Below are positions 11,777 through 23,191 of a stretch of 64,000 bases of DNA, one piece after another. How positions within the stretch are numbered: position 1 is the stretch's first letter; the number at the start of each line of letters is the position of its first letter. The notes beneath the pieces were generated by a model, which was not told the origin of the DNA, searched no databases, and was given only the letters and a program-made list of their open reading frames with translations. Origin of the DNA: Suillus spraguei (Eukaryota; Basidiomycota; Agaricomycetes; Boletales; Suillaceae); the NCBI GenBank assembly GCA_016800925.1, contig JABCPU010000245.1, positions 1-64,000 of the forward strand. The letters are read 5' to 3'. Both the position numbers and the translations under genes were made by a program.

Positions 11777-14700
11777 ATGACCGGGAAAGCCAAAGCTGCC
11801 CTAGAAGAAAAGACTATCAGAACTTTGTCAAAGAAGCAGCAAGGTGATGGCAGTAGAGATAGTGCGAATACACACCTGAAGAAGGCAAAAAAAAACCCTG
11901 CTGCCTGGTAACACTCCCACTGACAGTGCAGGATCTACCGACAAAGACGAGCCAGTTGACAAAGATAGGCCTGTCATAGTTTCATTGACAGCATCATTGT
12001 CTCCATGTCCAGAGTCAGTTTTGAGTCGGTGTGCTGTTGTGTGTACTGAGGAGGAAGAGAATGCATTGTACGAGGACAACAAGACCATTGACCAGTATCA
12101 GAAGCTGACGATGATGCTGAGATGGCAGAAGACAAGATCTGTATGTGGAATAACCTTGATATGAAAATTGTATTAATTGAGTACAAAACAGAACACCTAA
12201 TGAAAGATTGGAACTCACCAGTCTACGCATTTTTTGATCCGATGCCACATATTATTGAAAATTGATGGCTGCTGCACTCATGATTTCAAGTGCCAAGCCA
12301 AAGGTGCAAGACCAAAGTGCAACAGTACCTTGATAAAGGTGATGCCTGCTTGACTGGTAACATGCGGAAGCATGTGCATTCGTGCTGGGGCAATGAAGTG
12401 TTGAAAGCTGCTGATCAGGCCAAGGATGCCAATGAGGTCTGCCAAAAGATTGTTGGTAGTTTCCTGCAAAACAGATCAATCACTGCGTCATTTGAATGCA
12501 ATGGCAAAGGGAAAGTTATGTACTTGCACTGTCAACATACATGTGCAGAAATAAGGTATGAACAAAGTCTCATCAGAGTCTTGGGAATCTGAAAAAGCAT
12601 CTGCCTTCAGGGCCAAAGTTGTGCGCTGGGTGTCTGAGAGCCTGCATCCATTTGACATTGTCAAGGACCATGTGTTTCAGTCACTGATGAAGATGGGGAG
12701 GCCTGAATATCACATACCTTCCCCATCTACTGTTTCACATGATATGCAGCATGTCTTTGTGTGAACTCGACAGCGTGTTGCTAAAATGCTACAGGTAAGT
12801 GATTTTCATTAATTTAAAGACAGATAATGAAGACATACCAGGAATATGACAGCAAAATAAAATTCACCACCAATGGTTGGTCATTGCCCAACCATCATGC
12901 ATTGGTCATTGCCCAACCATCATGCATTGGTCACATTTTTGGTCCATTTTGAGCATGAGGGGGAGCCGCTAAGCATACCATTAGATGTGGTTGAAGTCGG
13001 AAAGGTAAATACTTACCTATCTAGTAGGCATATGTGAGCTAAGAAGTTTGTAGTCTCACACTGGTGAAGAGCTTGCAGAGATGTTTGCAAAGATGCTAGA
13101 AGGATTCAGCATATCAGAAAAGGTATGGTTAACAAAAACAAAACACACTTACATGCAAGTAAATCCATGGTGCACAGATCCTGAGCATTACTTGTGATAA
13201 TGCATCCAACAATGATGCAATGATTTGCGAATTGAGTGGTAAAGTGCTGGAGTTTGGTGGAGCAGCAATGCACACAAGGTGCTTCCTCCACACAGTAAAC
13301 CTGGTAGTGAAATTATTGATCCAAGAGTTTGATGTGAAGAAACAAGGAGCCGACCAGGTGGATAGTACTGACATGGAGCTGGAAGAACTCAATGCAGAGG
13401 TGGAAGAGGATCCAGGGATGATGGATGAGGTAGATAATGATGTCATATGATGAGGTTGAGTTGTTGGATGAGGGTGAGCAGGTCAAGCTGAACAAAGAGA
13501 TTTGACCAGTCAAGTTAGCGCTTATCAAGGTAAGTGCATACAACAAAAGAAAACTCACCATTGAATTCAACTTATTCCCCAGGTGCGCAAGCTCGCATAC
13601 AAGATCATACACTTGACTACTATCATCCTTCCTGCATGGCATGGCATCCTGAGGGACTTGTTGGAACCCTAAACCCTCATGCCACACAATGGAATTTGAC
13701 ATTCAATATGTTGGACTGTATGCTGGAGCATTGTGGGGCTGTGAATGCTGTTACACAATGGCGGGACTTAGGTTTACGGAAGTATGAGTGGGTGATACTA
13801 GGACAATTGCGGAATATACTTAAGGTGTGTGCTCATTTTCCAATATCACACATGCTTATGCTACATTATTTGCTCTTATTAGATTCTGAAGGACACCACA
13901 CTTTACTTCTCATGCGCAACACCTAACTTGCAACAGTGATCCCAGCAATGGATCACGTTGACAAGATGCTCACCTCCTATTTGCACAACAAGAAATATCT
14001 GCTCTCGATTCATTTGGCAGTTTGGCTCGCAAAAAAGACACTCAACTGGTACTACCAGCTCACAGACAGGTCTCACACATATCAAATCTCAATGGGTAAG
14101 TTCTATTCAATTTTTTTTCTATTTCTACTGACAGTTAATATTACTATACTAGTGTTACATCCCAAACATAAGCTATCATACTTCAAGGCAGCACAATGGG
14201 AAGACAACTGGATTGAAACTGCGGAGCAACTTATGTGCAAAGAATTCAAATGTTCGTACTTGTCACTTGATGACAACTCTGATTTTGGGCATGAGGAGGA
14301 CATCTTGGAGTCAAATGGTGATATATTGATGGTGTGTTCTACTTACTTTTTACTTAGTGTTTGTACTGACTCAATCTTAGAGCGACAACATTTTTGATAA
14401 TCTCCCAGTGCTTGCAGCTCCCAAACCTACTAACTCAGCCTCTGAACTCAACTGTTACCTTAGTACGAATGTGGAACATGTCACCAACCCTATCGCTTGG
14501 TGGTGTGAGTGTTGCAAATCATTCCCCCACCTGTCTTGCATGGCCATTGACTATCTAACTATCCCTGGTATGTGGCATTATTATTTTTAACACCTTGTAA
14601 GCTTACATTGCCTATAGCAACTTCTGTAGATGTTGAATGTCTCTTCAGTTGTGGGTGTCTTGTCCTTTCACATGTCAGAAATTGTTTATCAGCGCAGTCA

Positions 14701-14840
14701 ACATGTGTGCTGCTTTGTGTTGGCTTATAGAGTGAGTTGAACCCGGTCAAATCTGAGGATATCAACTGCACCTCTAAGCTCCCAGATGTCATTGGTGAAG
14801 AGGAAGCAATTGAGGAGGGTTGGGACAGAATCCAGGTAGA
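11777..14840 (+). pseudogene. hAT transposase pseudogene
   Basis: Starts MTGKAKAALEEK. The BED-type zinc finger follows (SPVYAFFDPMPHI near 12220, then TGNMRKHVHSCWG near 12350), then the RNase H-like catalytic core: TTNGWS (12872), ITCDNASNN (13190), AAMHTRCFLHTVNLV (13265), and the C-terminal dimerisation block NPIAWW (14488) and DYLTIP with SVDVE (14550-14640). Several 50-60 bp introns are present. Damage: the first catalytic Asp is Asn, a 25-bp tandem duplication shifts frame at 12902, GG replaces an expected GGG near 12300, and a series of Arg codons has become Cys (TGT/TGC) in the C-terminal block. The transposase would cut and paste its element; this copy is dead. Confidence 0.85.
12877..12926. 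repeat. 25-bp perfect tandem duplication in hAT transposase
   Basis: The unit beginning TTGGTCATTGCCCAACC occurs at 12877-12901 and again at 12902-12926, followed by the first bases of a third copy. Because 25 is not a multiple of three it breaks the frame in the catalytic core; reading resumes correctly (ALVTFLVHFEHEG) after the second unit. Confidence 0.9.
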
Positions 14841-14888
14841 ATAGTATTACATTTGTTATTAGTATCCTAGTAGTAATTCATTACAATG

Positions 14889-15361
14889 TGTCACGAATTC
14901 CAAATACAAATCATTACTCTTTCCTCAATTTCCCTAAAGCATCTAAACCCAACGCTAAGACAAACACAAACTCCATTGAAATCCTATAAACGCTTCTATA
15001 ACGAACTTCCTGATGAGGATGAAGAGATCTTTTATGATGCTATCGGATAAGATAAGATAAGATAGTGTCACATGATCTTAGAACCTTCTAGAATATGATG
15101 TCATAACAATGTCACAATCATCACATCGTACGATTCTCATTTCTATTTTATGATTGGCTAGTAGTTTCAAACTCAGTTTATATCTCAGTTTCAATATGTG
15201 TATATAGTTAGCTAGTTTCGCTGTAGTAGTTCTCTAGTTCAAACCTCTTGTATCTACACTGTAGCAATCCAAGACGTCCTTGCTCTTCTCTTCCTCTGTG
15301 ATAACCTTAGTTTGAGTCCTAGTCTCTGCCCTAGCGTTAATTCATTTTGTGGGTTGTGACA
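14889..15361 (+). repeat. 5' LTR of chromovirus
   Basis: Begins TGTCACGAATTCC and ends GGGTTGTGACA. It contains the GATAAGATAAGATAAGATAG tract, and its first about 165 bp are homologous to the end of the pol coding sequence carried in the 3' LTR. Sequence directly after (TTAGGTTTGAAC) is the presumed primer-binding region; I could not match it to a particular tRNA. Confidence 0.9.
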
Positions 15362-16245
15362 TTAGGTTTGAACTTTAGGGGACTCCGACTCGCATACCGC
15401 TGCATACTTTTCTTTTGGATTCCTCTTCAACGATAGTACCGTTGTAGACAATTCTCAAAAGTCTCTTATCATCTTCTGTACGCGTCTGTAAAGGCACTCG
15501 CACTTGCAGATCAGTACAAAATGTTTTGTCTTGCCCGACCCTAAAAAAGTCGCGATCTCTCTTCTCCCCTTTGCTCATTTGAGCGCATTTTCTACCAATA
15601 GTCTTTTGTAGTTAGTAGACCTCTACCAGGCCCAGCCTTATATTGCTGCTGCTAGTAGACGGTGGACGAGCAACATTAGGTGTTCGATCCGTGACCTCAG
15701 TGCTGGCCCAAGACCCTGCCTGCTGAGCTCTATGATAGTTTCCTTTTTACGATAGTTTTCTCTTCATACGATAGAAGGTCTAGTCTTCTTCAAAGTATTT
15801 AGTGGAATTGCCTCGTTGTTCAAGATAGACTGGTCGCTTGTAAGCTTTGGCTGGAAGAGCACCGTGTCCCTCGAGTTTTTCCCACTTGGAAGATCACAAA
15901 AACCTTTACTATAGTTTTCCTAGTTAGTAAATAGGGAAGCATCTAGTAGGGTTGATTAAAGAACCCTTTAGAACCTGAGTACGTGGTAGATCCGATCAGA
16001 TATCGGGGACCGCTCAGTTTTCCATTTACGTACTTCTTTTCCCATCTCCTTTTCACCATCTTTCCTATTCGGGTTGACCGTTACGACTAGTCAACCACAG
16101 ACATCAGTAAATCAGGTTCCAGAAACAACTGGTACTATGTCTGCTCCCGCCACTACCATTCACAATGAACAAGCCTGGCTGAGTATATGCAAATGCTATC
16201 AATGTTGCGATTGCTCCAGTCCAAGAGCAAGTTCAAAGGCTCAGG
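15362..16245 (+). other. Chromovirus untranslated leader
   Basis: Between the 5' LTR and the first gag-like frame. No long ORF and no hairpin stands out. A short frame at 16074-16307 overlaps the beginning of gag in another phase and may be its frameshifted N-terminus. Confidence 0.5.
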
Positions 16246-16248
16246 AAT

Positions 16249-19200
16249 ATGAACGATGTCTTACAAGACGAGAACGAAAAACTCCACGAAGAACTTCGTC
16301 AATATAGGGAAAGAATTGATGAACTGGAAGCAAAACCGACATCAACAGGAGGAACTCCCAAAATTGCGAAGCCAACAGAGTTCACTGGAGGAAAAGACTC
16401 CATCGACGTCGAAACATTCCTGGCACAAGTATCCCTTTACCTCACACAATATCCTAACGCAACGCAACAACAACATCTCAGCTAATGTTGTCTATCTCAA
16501 GGGAAATGCCGGAAAATGGGCAGAACCTTACATTAAAAAACAAGCTGCAGGAGAATTAATCTTCAAAGATTCTTAGAAGAATTCTCACGCATGTTTAAAG
16601 ATGAGAACAAAGAAGCGAAGGCCATTAGAGAATTAGAGACCCTTAGGCAAGGATCTAGTTCTGTTCCAGAATACATTGCATCCTTCAAACAAAAGTCGGT
16701 ATTCACAAACTTCTCCGACTACGACCTCTGCCTAAACTCCGATCTGGTCTACAAACCCGGATCAAAGAACAACTCGCTCATGTTGCGCTCAAAGACAAGA
16801 ATACTCTAACAAATGATTGAAAGAGCAGTAGAAATTGGGCAAAACTTTGAAGAGTTGGACGCAGAGAAGAAGCGAAACACCTGGTGGACTCCCAAGTCTA
16901 ACAGTGGAGTTCCTTCTTCATCAAGGGCTGGACCCAGTAACAGTGACGCTATGGATGTCGACTCCGGAAGGCAAAAGACTGCCCCAAACCGCAAGGAAAG
17001 CCTGGTGCTTTAAATGTTACAGATGCGGTGGAGAAGGCCACATGGCTAGGAACTGTAAAGAAGCGCCAAACCAGCGCAAGTAAAGGCATCGTCTGCCGAA
17101 GAAGAAACCGTGCCTAAATGGTTCAAAGACTGGTTATCCTCCAAAGAAGGCAAGGGTTTTTAGAAGGGTTGAAGTCAGAGTCTGCAGACCTAGACCCGAA
17201 CAATCGATTCTCTATTCTTTCTAGTTTTTCAGATGTAACGGAAGTGTATATACGATCCAAATCAGAGCATTTTTATATTCCGATTACACTGAAAGGAAAG
17301 AACAGACAAGCAGACATAAAAGCACTTGTGGACTGTGGTGCATCAACATTATTTATAAGTGAAAGATTTGTGAAGAACAATGATGTCCGGTGTCGTAAAT
17401 TATTGCGTCCCATACCAGTCAAGAACATTGATGGTTCCTTAAATGCCGCCGGAGCTATGACAAGATTCGCTGAAATAGGATTAAGGATTGGAGATCATGA
17501 AGAAGACAAAGCAGCCTTCATGGTTACAGACCTAGGAAGCGATGATGTTATTATGGTATAGATTGGCTAAGGTATCATAATCCGGAGATTGATTGGAACG
17601 CAGGACGATTTGCTCTTACACGATGCCCAATCAATGTGAGACTAAAAAAGAAAAAAGACAAAAAAATAGAGAAAAACGAAAAACCCAAAAACAGGGTGAC
17701 TTGCCAAATCTGATTCCCACGGAAGAGGAAGATGATGACGAAGGCATGGCGAAGAAGAGGGCGATGGTTGAGGAAATAGAAGATGAAGATAGTCCAAAGA
17801 ATGAATGGATTAGATATAAAGCTTCTATCGCCACAGAACAAAAGGTAGCAGAGGAAGCTACTAAGAAGAAAAAGTCTGTAGAAGAAATGGTTCCAGACTG
17901 GCTTCATGATTACCTGGGTGTATTCTCAGAAGAGGAATCAAAGAGATTTCCTGAAAGAAAGAAATGGGATCATGCGATAGATCTTAAAGATGAGAATGAT
18001 CTTCCACCGAATGCAAAACCGTATCCTTTATCACCCAAAGAAATGGACACACTGAAAGATTGGTTAAAAGCCGAAACTGCATTAGGACGTATTAGAGATT
18101 CACAATCTCCTGTTGCGGCACCTTTCTTCTTTGTGGCCAAAAAAGATGGCAAATTATGACCAGTAATGGACTATAGAAAGCTCAATGAGAAAACGGTTAA
18201 AAACGCGTACCCTTTACCGAGATCTCAAGATCTAATTGATGCTTTAACTGGTGCCACAATGTACTCCAAAATGGACGTACGATGGGGATACAATAATATT
18301 CGGATGAAAGAAGGAGATGAGTGGAAGGCAGCCTTCAAAACGCCTTTTGGTCACCATGAACCAACCATAATGTATTTTGGGTTGACGAATTCTCCAGCAA
18401 CTTTCCAGACCATGATGAATGAAATATTTAGAGATCTTATTGATGGAAAGACGGTCGTTGTCTACATCGATGACATCTTGGTCTTTACAAATGGAAATAA
18501 GGAGCAACACCAAAAAGTCGTGCGAGAAGTACTCAAACGATTAAAAGATAATGACCTGTTCTTGAAACCAGAAAAATGTAGTTTCGAACAGTCTAAAGTC
18601 GAATTCTTAGGGTTGATCGTGGAAAAAGGCAATGTATCTATGGACCCTGTGAAAGTAGAAGGAGTATTAAAATGGCCTGTTCCCAAATGCGTAAAAGACA
18701 TACAAGCATTCATGGGTTTGCCAACTTCTATCGAAGATTCATATTGGGGTTCTCAGATATAGCCAGACCAATGAATGATTTGCTAAGAAAAGATGTTCCA
18801 TGGAATTGGACGGAGAAACAACAGAATGCATTTGATGAATTAAAGAAACGATTCACAGAAGCTCCGCTCCTAGTAATGCCAGACGTTGAGAAAAAGAAAA
18901 GAATAGAGACCGATGCTTCTGATTATGCATCTGGTGCAGTACTTTCTCAGCAAATGGAAGATGGACTATGGCATCCTGTCGCTTATTATTCAAAGTCAAT
19001 GAATGATGCAGAACGAAATTACGACATTCATGACAAAGAATTATTAGCAATCATTCGAGCGTTAGAAGAGTGGAGGCACTATGTACAGGGAGCACCTCAT
19101 CCTGTGGAAATCTGGACTGATCATAAGAATCTCGAGTATTTCATGACGAGTCAAAAATTGACACGAAGGCAAGCCAGATGGAGTCTGTTCCTGGCGGAGT

Positions 19201-21103
19201 ACGAATTTACACTCCAACATAAGCCTGGTGTAGTCAATGATAAGGCCGATCGTCTGTCTCGGAGATCAGACCACAGAGGGGGGGTAGAAAACGACAATTC
19301 TGATCGCATTTTGCTTAAACCGGAATTTTTCAAAATCAATGCTGCTAAAAGAGGCCAAGTTCTTATAGAAGGAGAAAAATCTCTTCTTAAAAAGATCAGA
19401 CAAAGTACAGAACGAGAGCCTGAAGTGATGAAAGCGCTAGAAACGTTAAAAGCAGCACCGGTGCAATTGCGTAGAGGAGTTGAAGAATGGAATGTTGAGG
19501 ATGGATTGGTGTTATTTCGAGGATTGGTCTACGTTCCAAATGATAAAGAAATCCGCCGAGAGATTCTAGAGTTATTCCATGACTCACCACCGGCTGGACA
19601 TCCTGGACGTGCCAAAACCTTAGAATTGATTTCCAGAAACTATTGGTGGCCAATAATGACAAAAAGTGTTCACGACTATGTAGATGGTTGCGATCGTTGC
19701 AGACAAACAAAGGTCTATCCTAGTAAACCGACGGGACCTTTACAGCCAAATGAAGTTCCAGAAGGACCTTGGCAAATGATTACATGTGACCTGATTGTGG
19801 ACCTACCAAAGAGTGAAGGGTGTGATAGCATTTTTGTTGTCGTTGATCGATTTACGAAACAAGCACACTTCATTCCCACCAATAAAGAAGTAGACTCGAA
19901 GGAAATTGCCGAGCTATTGTTGAAAAATGTATGGAAACATCATGGAACACCAAAGAAAGTGATTTCAGATAGAGGAACACAGTTTGTATCGAAATTTATG
20001 GGACAAATGTCAAAAAGATTAGGCACAAATGGTCTGCTTCGACCGCCTATCATCCCCATACGGACGGACAAACAGAACGCGTAAATCAAGAAGTTGAACA
20101 ATATTTACGCCTGTTTACCTCTTATAGACAAAACGATTGGGTATCTTGGTTGCCGATTGCAGAATTCTCGCATAATAACGCAGTCACAGTCACCAGTCAT
20201 AGCCCTTTCAAAGTTCTATATGGATACAATCCAGAATTCACGATATCTCCTAATTCCAACTCCCGTATTCCTGTTGCCGATGAAAGAGTGGATCAAATGA
20301 AAGAAGCAAGAGATGATGCGGAAAATACTTTGAAACTAGTCAATGAACGAATGAAACGGTTCTATGACAAAGGAGTAAAAGACGCACCACAGTATAAAAA
20401 GGGAGACAAAGTCTGGTTAGACGCGAAAAACATTAAACAACGTCGTCCAAGTCAAAAACTGTCAGATCGTCGTCTTGGGCCCTTTGAAATACTAGAGAAG
20501 ATTGGCGAGGTGAACTATAAATTGAAATTACCGGCAAATTATCAGATCCATCCGGTTTTTCACGTTCAATTACTCACCCCATACTATGCATCTCAAATGA
20601 TCCCTCATTCTCAACCCACCCGACCACCTCCTGACATAGTTGACGATCAGGAAGAATTTGTTGTAGAAGAAGTATTAGATAGCCGACTATTCCGAGGAAA
20701 GCTGCAATACCGAGTAAAATGGGAAGGATATCCGATAGAAGAATCGACATGGGAACCAGAAGAAAACGTAAAGAATTCCCCGATTCTTATAGCAGAGTTT
20801 CATAAAAAGAATCCCACGGCGGCTAAAACCAAAAGAATTCAAGGTTCTATACTTAATTTGGAAGATTTCAAGAAATGGAGAACACGTAACATCAGACCTT
20901 CATACATTCGCGATGACGCTCATCCTAGAGAGGGGGTAATGTCACGAATTCCAAATACAAATCATTACTCTTTCCTAAATTTCCCTAAAGCGTCTAAACC
21001 CAGCGCTAAGACAAACACAAACTCCATTGAAATCCCTATAACCGCTTCTATAACCGAACTTCCTGATGAAGATGAAGAGATCTTTTATGATGCTATCGGA
21101 TAA
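16249..21103 (+). pseudogene. Chromovirus gag-pol polyprotein (disrupted)
   Basis: Gag pieces lie at 16249-16485 and 16591-17013, with zinc knuckle CYRCGGEGHMARNC near 17020. Protease follows (ALVDCGASTLFI near 17325; Cys replaces the usual Ser/Thr after Asp), then RT (AAPFFFVAKKDGKL, MDYRKLNE, catalytic YIDDIL near 18465), RNase H (ETDASDYASGAVLS near 18910), the integrase zinc finger (GHPGRAKTLELI...CDRC, 19600-19700), integrase core (CDLIVDLP, SDRGTQF near 19970, then HTDGQTERVNQE in a shifted frame near 20060) and a chromodomain (LQYRVKWEGYPIEESTWEPE near 20710). Breaks: TGA at 18158-18160 where CGA is expected (a CpG transition), and frame shifts near 16480, 17015-17080, 18715 and 20025. 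The last 55 codons lie inside the 3' LTR. The chromodomain normally steers integration to heterochromatin. Confidence 0.9.
20927..20939 (+). other. Polypurine tract of chromovirus
   Basis: AGAGAGGGGG followed by TAA and then the 3' LTR TG. This is the usual position for the plus-strand primer. It lies inside the pol reading frame. Confidence 0.8.
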
Positions 21104-21415
21104 GATAAGATAAGATAGTGTCACGTGATCTTAGAACCTTCTAGAATATGATGTCATAACAATGTCACAATCATCACATCGTACGATTCTCATTTCTATT
21201 TTATGATTGGCTAGTAGTTTCAAACTCAGTTTATATCTCAGTTTCAATATGTGTATATAGTTAGCTAGTTTTGCTGTAGTAGTTCTTTAGTTCAAACCTC
21301 TTGTATCTACACTTGTAGCAATCCAAGACGTCCTTGCTCTTCTCTTCCTCTGTGATAACCTTTGTTTGAGTCCTAGTCTCTGCCCTAGCGTTAATTCGTT
21401 TTGTGGGTTGTGACA
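20940..21415 (+). repeat. 3' LTR of chromovirus
   Basis: Same ends as the 5' LTR. The pol frame continues to a stop at 21101-21103, so about one third of the LTR is coding in this copy. Confidence 0.9.
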
Positions 21416-22250
21416 CCACCCCAGTTCGTAACAGTTGTGACATGTCCTAAGTGCATTAAGACGTTGATGAGAGTTATTGATGTTGACGCATTGTGTGACT
21501 ATGTTGCGATAAATATCAGGAACATCTCCTGGTGCAAATAGTTTTGTGAGGATGCCTCAGTTTAGGCCATCCTGGAAGAATTGGATCTTGATGTTATCTT
21601 CTGTTACTTGTGCCTTGGCGGCAAGGGTTTTGAAATTAGCAATATAGGTTTGTAAATTGCCACTTCCTTGCTTGAGGTCTCTGAGTTTCGTCATTGCTGT
21701 GCCCACTGAATCTACTGGCTCAAATGCCTCATTGAAGCTTTTCATGAAGGTCTTCATATCTCCATAGCCTACCAATGATCCAGCTGAATCCCTGCTCTGA
21801 GCATGAGCAAGGAATTGCTGCTTCCAGCTTTTGGCATTATTTTCAGTCATAAATGAGGTTATGAAGATAATCTTCTGTTTGTCAGTGGTGTAGAGCTTCT
21901 CATTGATATCAAAGTACATGTTGCATGATAAGATAAACTTTGCAGAGTTATCACAATCTCCATCAAAAGTGGTTGCAAGACCGATCTTGAATTCAAATTC
22001 TTTTCCCGTAGAAGTTGTCGTCATGATGTGAATTTGTTAGGGATGAGTATACTTTCTTGGTGCCTACACGTACTATCTTGCTGTCCATTAGGGCTTGTCT
22101 TTTGTCAGAGGGCTCCTCTTGACAATTGGTTTAGCGTACACGTATGCTAATCTGCTTATTTAAGCAATCAGGGTTCAGGGTCGAAGACTGGATAGTCGAC
22201 GATCAGAAGGACTTTAGTTTTTTGTTATGAACTGGGGTGGCGCCACCAGC
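21416..22250 (-). mobile_element. Fragment of a second Gypsy element (leader and gag)
   Basis: On the minus strand, an untranslated leader (about 22250-22025) is followed by a gag gene that is cut off at the chromovirus 3' LTR. The break falls in what looks like the zinc knuckle (CHNCYELGW near 21422-21445). No LTR, RT or integrase is present. The remainder of this element is absent from the other side of the chromovirus. Confidence 0.65.
21445..22024 (-). pseudogene. Gypsy gag fragment
   Basis: Starts MTTTSTGKEFEFKIG at 22024 and reads through a retrotransposon capsid-type region (ITSFMTENNAKSWKQQF, LRDLKQGSGNLQTYIANF, FFQDGLN) to a stop at 21557. After the stop the same protein appears to continue (LTKLFAPGDVPDIYRNIV) towards the Cys-containing end. 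The role would be capsid formation. It lacks pol and is inactive as an element. Confidence 0.75.
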
Positions 22251-22914
22251 GACAGTGAAAAGACACAGACGGTCTGCTGGGAAGAGTACAAGGAACTAGT
22301 TCCAAGTACGATCAAGGGTTCAGCCTCAAGGACAATTCCAAGAGGTTTCTGCGAGAATAGAGACTAAGGCTAAGGAGTGCTTAGACTTAGAGACGATTCA
22401 AGATGACTAAGGATTGGGGGTCCTTAGCTAAGAGGAATCCAGGTAAAACCCAGTAAAATTAAAGTAAGGAATACAAGCATTATCTACTGTGCTTAAATAG
22501 GACCATATGTGTGCACAGTCCATGTAACCGTGAGAATGTAACTGTGTATCCTAATAAGGAAGGCATGTATCATACAAGCACGTTGAAGTGCACGAGTCAG
22601 AGGTTTATCATACATGTATGCTAAACCGATCAAGAAGGGAAATGATGATATAAGTAAGAAAATGAATAGGGGCATGTACAACTGTAACATAACCCTCAAT
22701 ATGCACGAGTAATCTTGTGGTAAGCTCATTCTAAATCTTCATAATAGTTGATTAAATTCATGTAATGTTCAATAATTTAGGAGGCAGTAAAACTTTAAAA
22801 GAATCCATCTAAACTTCTAACTTTCATAATTATACCCAATTATGAAAATTTCGTCTAGCTTACATGTATTTTGTCTAACTTATTGCAGGTGGGTTTCCCT
22901 GATGTAGTAGTAGT
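22251..22914. other. No gene recognised
   Basis: AT-rich DNA with one short minus ORF (22493-22729) without recognisable features. Probably transposon debris or intergenic spacer. Confidence 0.4.
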
Positions 22915-23191
22915 ATCATCAGGAAATTCACACATTCCTTGACGTGCTTAATCAGCTTAACTCACTTATCTCAAAACTTGTTTGCTCTCTCTCACATCAT
23001 TCACCTGGCATATCTTATATTTTTTGAGTGCGAAATATAATAAAACATGTATATTAATATATCTCAACATTTTTTTTCTGAATTCACTCACATTGAAATT
23101 TTGGACAAGTAGATTCAATTTCACCAAGGCAGTTAAGTGTAAATAAGTCTGCATAAGGGCACGTCAAGGAATGTGTGAATTTCCTGATGAT
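22915..23191. mobile_element. MITE-like element, 277 bp, 33-bp perfect terminal inverted repeats
   Basis: The left arm 22915-22947 (ATCATCAGGAAATTCACACA...) is exactly complementary to the right arm 23159-23191. The interior is AT-rich (TATATTAATATATC) with no conserved ORF. Such short, non-coding, TIR-bounded DNA is typical of non-autonomous DNA transposons. I could not find a matching target duplication, so the superfamily is open. Confidence 0.7.

Larger units (their letters stand above)
11592..14888 (+). mobile_element. Decayed hAT transposon (BED-finger type)
   Basis: Defined by the transposase remnant at 11777-14840. The 3' end is not seen because the sequence runs straight into the 5' LTR of the Gypsy element at 14889. 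The 5' end may be in or near the TGGGTA fold-back. No 8-bp target duplication could be identified. Confidence 0.65.
14889..21415 (+). mobile_element. Ty3/Gypsy chromovirus, full length but defective
   Basis: Two direct LTRs (TGTCACGAATTCC...TGTGACA) of 473 and 476 bp flank gag, protease, RT, RNase H, integrase and a chromodomain in Ty3/Gypsy order. A polypurine tract precedes the 3' LTR. The LTRs differ at about 13 places by eye (10 substitutions, 3 single-base indels), so the element is not recent. The 5-bp flanks (CAATG left, CCACC right) do not match, and the left flank is hAT while the right is another Gypsy gag. Confidence 0.9.
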
